64,000 bases of DNA from an uncultured Nocardioidaceae bacterium (GTDB taxonomy: Bacteria > Actinomycetota > Actinomycetes > Propionibacteriales > Nocardioidaceae), in the NCBI GenBank assembly GCA_902805845.1, contig CADCUI010000064.1, positions 1 to 64,000 of the forward strand, written 5' to 3'. Position numbers and translations under genes: made by a program. This document shows positions 58,474 to 64,000 of this stretch, one piece after another. The number at the start of each line of letters is the position of its first letter. Within the stretch, counting starts at the first letter, position 1. A model generated the notes under the pieces. That model was not told the DNA's origin, did not search any database, and saw only the letters and a list, made by a program, of their open reading frames with translations.

Positions 58474-58894
58474 ACCCTCCGACGCGCCGGAACCCCAGCG
58501 ACTCGACCGTCCGCAGCGCCCGGGTGTTGAACGAGGCCACGGTGACCCGGAACGCCGGCGGCGCGAGGTGCTCCCGCCCGAAGGCCAGTCCCGCGGCGAT
58601 CGCCTCACGGCCCAGCCCCTGACCGACGAGAGCGGGCCGTAGACCGCCACCGGTGTCCAGCGCAGACGCGTCGTAGTCCCACCCTGGGACCTGCCCGTCG
58701 GTGCCGAAGGAGCGGAACCCGACAAGCCGGTCCCCGACGGTGACGGCGTGGAACCCGCTGTCGATCAACGCCTGGGGTTCGGAGCCGGTCATGTCGTAGC
58801 AGTCGTAGGGCGGCGGATAGCGCCAGGTGCAGATGTCGAGCGCGTGGGCGTGGGTGAGGGGTCCGACGGCCAGCGGCCCCCCCGAGACTGTCAC
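58418..58894 (-). CDS. GNAT-family N-acetyltransferase
   Basis: 158 residues from GTG 58894 in a GTGA overlap with the EamA gene. FHAVTVGDRLVGFRSFG, LRPALVGQGLGREAIAAGLAFGREH (acetyl-CoA loop GQGLGRE) and VASFNTRALRTVESLGFRRVGGFTA give the GNAT core of the RimJ/RimL type. The opening WRYPPPYDCYDMTG motif is typical of a GNAT subgroup active on small molecules. Acceptor unknown. Confidence 0.75.
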   Translation of the reverse strand: MTVSGGPLAVGPLTHAHALDICTWRYPPPYDCYDMTGSEPQALIDSGFHAVTVGDRLVGFRSFGTDGQVPGWDYDASALDTGGGLRPALVGQGLGREAIAAGLAFGREHLAPPAFRVTVASFNTRALRTVESLGFRRVGGFTATRDGRSFEVLVRPEA

Positions 58895-59856
58895 GTCGAC
58901 GCTTCCTTCCCGACGGCTGGTGCGGCAGCGGTGCCGCGGTCCGGAGGGCGGCGGCGGGTGACTGCCACGCCCAGCAGGCACAGGGCCCCTCCGACGTACG
59001 CCAGTGTCGGCGGCGCCTCCGACAGGACCAGCCAGCTGAGCAGGACAGTGATCGGCGGCACCAGGTAGGTGGTGACGCTGAGGTTCCCCGCGCTCATGTG
59101 CTTGAGCGCGACAGCGTACGTCGAGAACGCCACCGCGGTCGGGAACAGCCCGAGGTACACCACCCACCACAGGTCCACGGCGCTCGCCGACCCCACCGAG
59201 TCCAGGAGGGACCCGGTGAACGGGAGGCAGGAGAGCGTGCCGACGGTGCAGGCGATCCACGTCACCTGGATGGCCGGGAGCCGGGCGACCAGAGGCTTCT
59301 GCACCACCAGGCTGACGGCGTACGCCGCGGCCGCGACGAGGCAGAGCGCCACACCGACGACGTCTCGCCCCGCGTCCTCCGACGTGGCGCTGGCGATCAC
59401 CACGACCCCGAGGAACGCCACCAGCAGTCCCACGCCGAGCGCGAGGGTCGGCCGCTCATGCAGGAAGACCGCCGCGAGCATCGCGACCAGCACGGGAGCG
59501 AGCTGGATCAGCATGGCGGCCGTGCCCGCGTCCACGCGGCGCTCACCTGCGTTGAGAGCCACGTTGTAGAGCCCGAACCAGAGCACGCCGATGACGACCA
59601 ACCTGCCCCAGTCCGGACGGGACGGCCCTCGCCAGCCACCGCGGGCGACGAGGACCGCTCCGAGCGCCAGTGAGGCGACCAGCAGCCGGCCGAGCGACAG
59701 CGCTCCGGGGGAGAAGGACTCACCGAGGTGCCGGATCGCCACGAACGCCGACGCCCACAGCACGAGGGTCACGGCGACCGCGGCCAAGGGCAGGACCGGT
59801 GGCTGGCGCTCAGCCGTGGTCGGACTCCAACGCCGTGATGGCCTCGTGCAGGGCAA
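58891..59856 (-). CDS. EamA-family (DMT) metabolite exporter
   Basis: 321 residues. Ten-TM repeat pattern typical of the drug/metabolite transporter superfamily: LAAVAVTLVLWASAFVAIRHLGESFSPGALSLGRLLVA, NVALNAGERRVDAGTAAMLIQLAPVLVAML, then the second EamA unit (LCLVAAAAYAVSLVVQKPLV, ALKHMSAGNLSVTTYLVPPITVLLSWLVLSEAP). ATG 59856 overlaps the upstream lyase gene by 47 bases; a later start is possible. Substrate unknown. Confidence 0.8.
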   Translation of the reverse strand: MPCTRPSRRWSPTTAERQPPVLPLAAVAVTLVLWASAFVAIRHLGESFSPGALSLGRLLVASLALGAVLVARGGWRGPSRPDWGRLVVIGVLWFGLYNVALNAGERRVDAGTAAMLIQLAPVLVAMLAAVFLHERPTLALGVGLLVAFLGVVVIASATSEDAGRDVVGVALCLVAAAAYAVSLVVQKPLVARLPAIQVTWIACTVGTLSCLPFTGSLLDSVGSASAVDLWWVVYLGLFPTAVAFSTYAVALKHMSAGNLSVTTYLVPPITVLLSWLVLSEAPPTLAYVGGALCLLGVAVTRRRPPDRGTAAAPAVGKEAST

Positions 59857-60694
59857 GGGTGCGGCGGGCGGACTCGACGTGCAGGTTCTCGACCATGCGG
59901 CCGTTGTAGGTCACGACTCCCGCGCCGCGCCCCTCGTCCCATGCGTGCAGCACCCCGCGAGCGTCCTCGACGGCCCGCTCCGACGGCGCGAAGGCCTCGT
60001 TCGCGCCCGCCACCTGACCCGGGTGGATCAGCGTCTTCCCGTCGAACCCCATCTCCCGCCCCTGGCGGCACTCGGCGAGGAAACCGTCGGTGTCCTTGAC
60101 GTTGTTGTAGACGCCGTCGACGACCGCCTTCCCGGTGGCCCGGGCGGCGAGGAGGACGAGGCCGAGACCGGTCACGAGGGGCCCTCGACCGGGCACGTGC
60201 TCGGCGTTCAGCTCCTTCGCCAGGTCGTTGGTTCCCATGACCAGCACGGTGAGGATGTCGGAGGCGGAGGCGATCTCCTCGGCGTGCAGCATGGCGTACG
60301 GCGTCTCGATCATCGCCCAGAGCCGGGTCTGGGGGAGCGCGCCGTGGCGCGACATGGTCTCGACGAGGTCGAGCACCGCCTGTGCGCTGCTCACCTTCGG
60401 CACCACGATGGCGTCCGGACCAGCCGCACAAGCCGCCTCCATGTCCTCGGCGTGCCACTCGGTGTCCATGCCGTTGACGCGGATCGTGAGCTCGCGCCGC
60501 CCGTACGCGCCCGAGGACGCCGCCCCGCACGCGTTGTCCCGGGCCCCGGACTTCGCGTCGGGGGCGACGGCGTCCTCCAGGTCCAGGATCAGCGCGTCGG
60601 CCGGCAGCGTCTTGGCCTTCTCCAGCGCTCGCTCGTTCGAGGCGGGCAGGTAGAGGACCGAGCGGCGGGGACGGAAGACGCTGTCGCCGCTCAT
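59810..60694 (-). CDS. HpcH/HpaI aldolase-family protein, CitE/malyl-CoA thioesterase-like
   Basis: 294 residues from ATG 60694 (ATGA overlap with the upstream gene). TIM barrel with [38 protein letters not shown] (Arg and the metal-binding Glu), [39 protein letters not shown] and [19 protein letters not shown]. This is the CitE/Mcl group. Following a longer malyl-CoA-lyase-like gene, it matches the Mcl2-type (malyl-CoA thioesterase) half of an ethylmalonyl-CoA-pathway pair (inference). Confidence 0.75.
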   Translation of the reverse strand: MSGDSVFRPRRSVLYLPASNERALEKAKTLPADALILDLEDAVAPDAKSGARDNACGAASSGAYGRRELTIRVNGMDTEWHAEDMEAACAAGPDAIVVPKVSSAQAVLDLVETMSRHGALPQTRLWAMIETPYAMLHAEEIASASDILTVLVMGTNDLAKELNAEHVPGRGPLVTGLGLVLLAARATGKAVVDGVYNNVKDTDGFLAECRQGREMGFDGKTLIHPGQVAGANEAFAPSERAVEDARGVLHAWDEGRGAGVVTYNGRMVENLHVESARRTLALHEAITALESDHG

Positions 60695-61779
60695 GGGTCG
60701 ATCTCGAGGGCGGCGTACTGCTCGGCGAGCGCCGGGTCGACCTTCGCCAGCTGCTCGGCCAGCTCCACCATCACCAGGCACTGCTTGAGGGAGGCGTCGT
60801 CCTCCATCTTGCCGTCGAGCATCACCGCGCCGGTGCCGTCGCCCCCGTCGACCTGCAGGGCGGCCACCACCCGGCGGGCGTGGCGCACGTCGTCGACGGA
60901 CGGTGAGAAGACGCGGTGCGCGATCTCGATCTGCGTGGGGTGCAACGACCAGGCGCCGACACAGCCGAGGAGGAAGGCGTTGCGGAACTGGTCCTCGCAG
61001 GCGACGAGGTCCGCGATGTCACCGAACGGTCCGTAGTAGGGGAAGATCCCGTGTGTCGCGCAGGCGTCGACCATCCGCGCGATGGTGTAGTGCCACAGGT
61101 CCTGCTGGTACGTCGTCCGCTGCGTCGACCGGATCGCCTCCGGGTCCGCGGACTCGGGGTCCTGCCGCACCAGGTACCCGGGGTGGCCGCCGCCGACCCG
61201 TGTCGTCTTCATCCGCCGGTCGGCGGCGAGGTCTGCCGGGCCCAACGAGAGACCCTGCATCCGGGGGCTGGCGCCGCAGATCTCCTCGACGTTGGCCACG
61301 CCACGAGCGGTCTCGAGGATCGCGTGCACCAGCAGCGGCCGTCTCAGACCGGCCTTCGCCTCGAGCTGGGCGAGGAGCCGGTCGACGTAGTGGATGTCCT
61401 CGGCGCCCTGGACCTTGGGGATCATCACCACGTCCAGCTTGTCGCCGATCGCGGGGACGAGCGTGGTGATGTCGTCGAGGAACCACGGCGAGTCCAGGGC
61501 GTTCACCCGGGTCCACAGCTGGGTGGCCGCGAACTCCGTCTCGCGCGCGATGCGCAGGAGTCCCTCGCGGGCAGCGACCTTGTTGTCGGCCCTCACCGCG
61601 TCCTCGAGGTTGCCGAGCAGGACGTCCGCCGTGCCGACCATGCCGGGGACCTTGGCCGCCATCTTCTCGTTCGACGGGTCGAAGAAGTGGAGGGCACGGC
61701 TGGGACGGGCGGGGATCTCGCGCAGAGGCTCCGGCGCGCCCACCGCGAGCGGTCGGAAGAAGTCCTTGGCGCTGCGCAT
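60691..61779 (-). CDS. Malyl-CoA/beta-methylmalyl-CoA lyase-like protein
   Basis: 362 residues. HpcH/HpaI barrel with [81 protein letters not shown] and [38 protein letters not shown]. Length and motifs suit the Mcl1 group, which cleaves malyl-CoA or beta-methylmalyl-CoA to glyoxylate plus acetyl- or propionyl-CoA. Paired with the shorter CitE-like gene. It could handle glyoxylate formed elsewhere; no other ethylmalonyl-CoA gene is in the window. Confidence 0.75.
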   Translation of the reverse strand: MRSAKDFFRPLAVGAPEPLREIPARPSRALHFFDPSNEKMAAKVPGMVGTADVLLGNLEDAVRADNKVAAREGLLRIARETEFAATQLWTRVNALDSPWFLDDITTLVPAIGDKLDVVMIPKVQGAEDIHYVDRLLAQLEAKAGLRRPLLVHAILETARGVANVEEICGASPRMQGLSLGPADLAADRRMKTTRVGGGHPGYLVRQDPESADPEAIRSTQRTTYQQDLWHYTIARMVDACATHGIFPYYGPFGDIADLVACEDQFRNAFLLGCVGAWSLHPTQIEIAHRVFSPSVDDVRHARRVVAALQVDGGDGTGAVMLDGKMEDDASLKQCLVMVELAEQLAKVDPALAEQYAALEIDP

Positions 61780-61856
61780 CCCCGGACGCTAGCAGCGGGC
61801 TCGGAGGGGCTGGCACGTCCGCAGGTATGAGGTTCCCCACGACTCAGCCGGCACGG

Positions 61857-62243
61857 TCAGAGCTCCGCGTGGTCGATGACGCAGAACTCGTTGCCGTCCG
61901 GGTCACGCAGCACGATGAAGTCGGCGTCGTCGGGATAGGGCCAGTCCGCGACACGGCTCGCGCCGAGCGCGCAGAGCCGCTCGACATGGCGCTCCTGCTC
62001 GCTGGTGTAGAGGTCGACGTGGATGCGTACGGGGGGCTCCGACGGCCTGTCGGTCAGCTGGAGCGAGAGCGGCGTACGCACGCCCTGTGGGTCGACGACC
62101 ATCATGAACCCGTCGTCCCACTCCGACTCGCGGGGGCGGTACCCGAGGGCGGCTGACCAGAACTCGACCGCGCGCCGCATGTCCTGCACGTTCACGACCA
62201 CCGTCGCCAGGTGGAGGTCTCCCACGTCGCCGTTGCCATCCAT
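61857..62243 (-). CDS. VOC-superfamily (glyoxalase-like) protein
   Basis: 128 residues: HLATVVVNVQDMRRAVEFWSAALGYRPRESEWDDGFMMVVDP, LSLQLTDRPSEPPVRIHVDLYTSEQERHVERLCALGASRV, FIVLRDPDGNEFCVIDHAEL. The pattern ending RDPDGNEFCV is typical of VOC proteins related to bleomycin-resistance and glyoxalase-like folds. Lies between the lyase pair and the DHA2 pump; no operon partner. Confidence 0.8.
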   Translation of the reverse strand: MDGNGDVGDLHLATVVVNVQDMRRAVEFWSAALGYRPRESEWDDGFMMVVDPQGVRTPLSLQLTDRPSEPPVRIHVDLYTSEQERHVERLCALGASRVADWPYPDDADFIVLRDPDGNEFCVIDHAEL

Positions 62244-62273
62244 GGGGACACGGTATGTCTGCCGTGCCTCACG

Positions 62274-63839
62274 TCATCCGGTGGACTCGGCAGGCGCTCG
62301 CTCCTCGTCGACAGGTGCCGCCGGCACCTCGACCGGCGGGGTGGTCAGTGAGCAGAACCGCGTGGCCGGGCGTGCTTTCGTGACCCACCACCTGGCGCCC
62401 CTCCCGGTGGGTCGGTCGGCGCCCCGGACCGGCCCGTGGTCGGTCACGGTGAGAGCGGACATGACGGCTCCTCCGGCCAGGAGGCCGACACAGGCCCAGA
62501 CGACGACCGAGAACCCGTCCAGGACCCGGTCGCTGTCCAGCAGCCCGCTCCCACCGAGCCCGCTGACCCACGGCAGCGCGGCCACCGACAACAGGGCAGC
62601 GGTCCGCGCGACGGCGTTGTTGACGCCGCTCGCCAGCCCAGCGTGCGCGTCCGGCGCGGCGGCGAGCACCGTGGCGGTGAGCGGGCCGACGAACAGGGTG
62701 AGCCCGGCCCCGAGGAGCGTGGTCGGCGCCAGCACGTCGACGACGTAGTCGGTCTGCTGGTCCACCCGGTCGAGGAGTCCGACCGCGAGCGCACACAGGG
62801 CGAGCCCGAGCGTCATCGGGATCCGTGGGCCGACTCTGGCCATCAGCGCTCCGGCCTGCGCCGAGAAAACGAGCATGATCACGGTCGCAGGAAGGAGCGC
62901 CAGCCCCGCAGCCAGGGGCGAGAACCCGGCTCCCACCTGGAGGACCAGTCCCAGGGAGAAGAAGAGCGCACCCAGTGCGGCGTACACCGCGAGCGTGACG
63001 ACGTTGGACCACGTGAACAGCCGTGAGCGGAAGATGTCCAGCGGCAGGAGGGGGTCCGTGGCCCGCTGCTCCCGCACCAGGAACGTGGCGCCGAGCAGCA
63101 CCCCCGCGGCGAGCCAGGCCAGGGCGGCCACCGCGCTCGAGCCCTCGTCGGAGAGCGCGGTGAGCCCGTAGGTGACGGCTCCGAGAGCGCCTGCGAGCAG
63201 GACCGCGCCGGACACGTCGAGCCTGTCCCCCAGATCGGGGTCTCGTGACTCGGGCACGTGGCGACGGCTCACGACGATGACCAGGACGGCGACCGGGAGG
63301 TTGATCAGGAACACCCACCGCCAGGACGCGACCTCCACCAGCCATCCGCCGAGGAAGGGACCCACCGCGGCGGCGGCGCCGGTGAGCCCGGACCAGGCGC
63401 CGATCGCGCGCGCCCGGTCGCCGGCGGAGAACGACGCCTGGAGGATCGCCAGGCTGCCGGGGACCACCATGGCCCCGCCGATGCCCTGGATCGCACGCGC
63501 TCCGATCAGCGTGGCCTCGTTGGGAGCGAAGCCGCACAGCGCCGAGGCGACGGCGAACACCACCACGCCGGCCGTGAAGACCGCCCTGCGCCCCAGGCGG
63601 TCGCCGAGTGATCCACCGAGCAGCACCAGGGCGGCGAGCGTCAGGGCATAGGCGTTGACCACCCAGGTCAGTCCGGCGCTGCCGATGTCGAGGTCGCTGC
63701 CGATCCGGGGCAGCGCGATGTTGATCACGGTTGCGTCGATGTAGGTCAGCGCGGACCCGAGCACGGTGGCTGCCATGACCCAACGGCCCCGAGGGTCGCC
63801 CCAGGCGAGGGACGCGGGGGCCGCAGCGGCGAGTGGCAC
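62274..63839 (-). CDS. MFS transporter, DHA2 (EmrB/QacA-like) drug exporter
   Basis: 521 residues, 14-TM DHA2 type. LGSALTYIDATVINIALPRIGSDLDIGSAGLTWVVNAYALTLAALVLLGGSLGDRLGRRAVFTAG at the start holds motif A (GDRLGRR) and the D-TVVNVAL-type motif; AIQGIGGAMVVPGSLAIL is motif C-like. The tail after TM14 is hydrophilic. Exports drugs or metabolites by proton antiport; a physiological substrate is unknown. Confidence 0.88.
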   Translation of the reverse strand: MPLAAAAPASLAWGDPRGRWVMAATVLGSALTYIDATVINIALPRIGSDLDIGSAGLTWVVNAYALTLAALVLLGGSLGDRLGRRAVFTAGVVVFAVASALCGFAPNEATLIGARAIQGIGGAMVVPGSLAILQASFSAGDRARAIGAWSGLTGAAAAVGPFLGGWLVEVASWRWVFLINLPVAVLVIVVSRRHVPESRDPDLGDRLDVSGAVLLAGALGAVTYGLTALSDEGSSAVAALAWLAAGVLLGATFLVREQRATDPLLPLDIFRSRLFTWSNVVTLAVYAALGALFFSLGLVLQVGAGFSPLAAGLALLPATVIMLVFSAQAGALMARVGPRIPMTLGLALCALAVGLLDRVDQQTDYVVDVLAPTTLLGAGLTLFVGPLTATVLAAAPDAHAGLASGVNNAVARTAALLSVAALPWVSGLGGSGLLDSDRVLDGFSVVVWACVGLLAGGAVMSALTVTDHGPVRGADRPTGRGARWWVTKARPATRFCSLTTPPVEVPAAPVDEERAPAESTG

Positions 63840-63875
63840 GGCTCCATAGTGGCACCGTTCGCGTAGCGTGCCGGT

Positions 63876-64000
63876 GTGCCAGGGACCGTGGACCGCGTGG
63901 ACGCCTTCCAGCGCCGCAACAAGGTGGTCGGCTTTCCCCTGGCGGTGATCTACAAGTACTTCGACGACCAGGGCCCCTACCTCGCCGCGATCCTGACCTA
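63876..64000 (+). CDS. YihY/BrkB-family membrane protein, 5' part only
   Basis: Open from GTG 63876 to the window end (41 codons). VDRVDAFQRRNKVVGFPLAVIYKYFDDQGPYLAAILTY matches the start of YihY/virulence-factor BrkB proteins, which have the Q-R-x-GFPLAVxYKFxDDQGxYLAA block. The rest of the six-TM protein lies outside the window, so function and completeness cannot be judged. Confidence 0.75.
   Translation, partial: MPGTVDRVDAFQRRNKVVGFPLAVIYKYFDDQGPYLAAILT

Overview
This window is high-GC DNA with many GTG starts, short intergenic gaps and Tat/lipoprotein-type secreted proteins. It looks like a chromosomal segment of an actinobacterium, most plausibly Nocardioides or another Nocardioidaceae (inference from gene style, not from a marker gene). 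I see no rRNA, tRNA, CRISPR array, insertion sequence or phage gene.

Layout. 0-7 kb: secreted and sensory genes (a PKD-domain protein cut by the left edge, a PQQ-type sugar dehydrogenase with three Fn3 domains, a two-component system behind a D/G-repeat membrane protein). 7-14 kb: a stress protein, an ATP-dependent DNA ligase divergent from a PPK2 kinase, and a glycosyltransferase / methyltransferase / alpha-toroid cassette. 14-34.6 kb: the centrepiece, a choline and glycine-betaine catabolic region. 34.6-64 kb: ordinary accessory genes (esterase, secreted proteins, a two-subunit ABC exporter, a metzincin-like protease, lipase, ABC-2 system, MFS pumps, a second PPK2, an AAA+ ATPase, DUF1206, a malyl-CoA-lyase-type pair, DHA2 pump), ending in a truncated YihY/BrkB gene.

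The 14-34.6 kb region reads as one pathway. A ProVWX-type ABC importer (fused double permease) would bring in choline or betaine. Choline dehydrogenase and betaine-aldehyde dehydrogenase make glycine betaine. The first N-methyl group appears to be removed not by a Rieske oxygenase but by a non-pyrrolysine MttB/MtgB-type methyltransferase, onto a corrinoid protein, then to tetrahydrofolate by an MtgA-like protein. RACo (ferredoxin plus ASKHA) and DUF1638 proteins serve the corrinoid, and a MetF-like reductase could oxidise methyl-THF. Dimethylglycine would go to a DMGDH/sarcosine-dehydrogenase-type flavoprotein with its own EtfBA. Two IclR regulators sit in the region.

Regulation is unusually legible. 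A 17-bp palindrome, best copy GTTGCGTGATACGCAAC, occurs in front of metF, betB and the DMGDH gene, each time as a tandem pair exactly 19 bp apart just downstream of a plausible promoter. A further copy lies over the iclR2 start codon. In metF and iclR2 the ATG sits at the same position in the middle of the palindrome. A different palindrome covers the iclR1/mttB divergent promoter. A dispersed repeat family flanks the 3' ends of mttB and proX, where it forms a 22-bp-stem terminator, and metF and DUF1638 share a 26-bp perfect palindrome carrying both stop codons.
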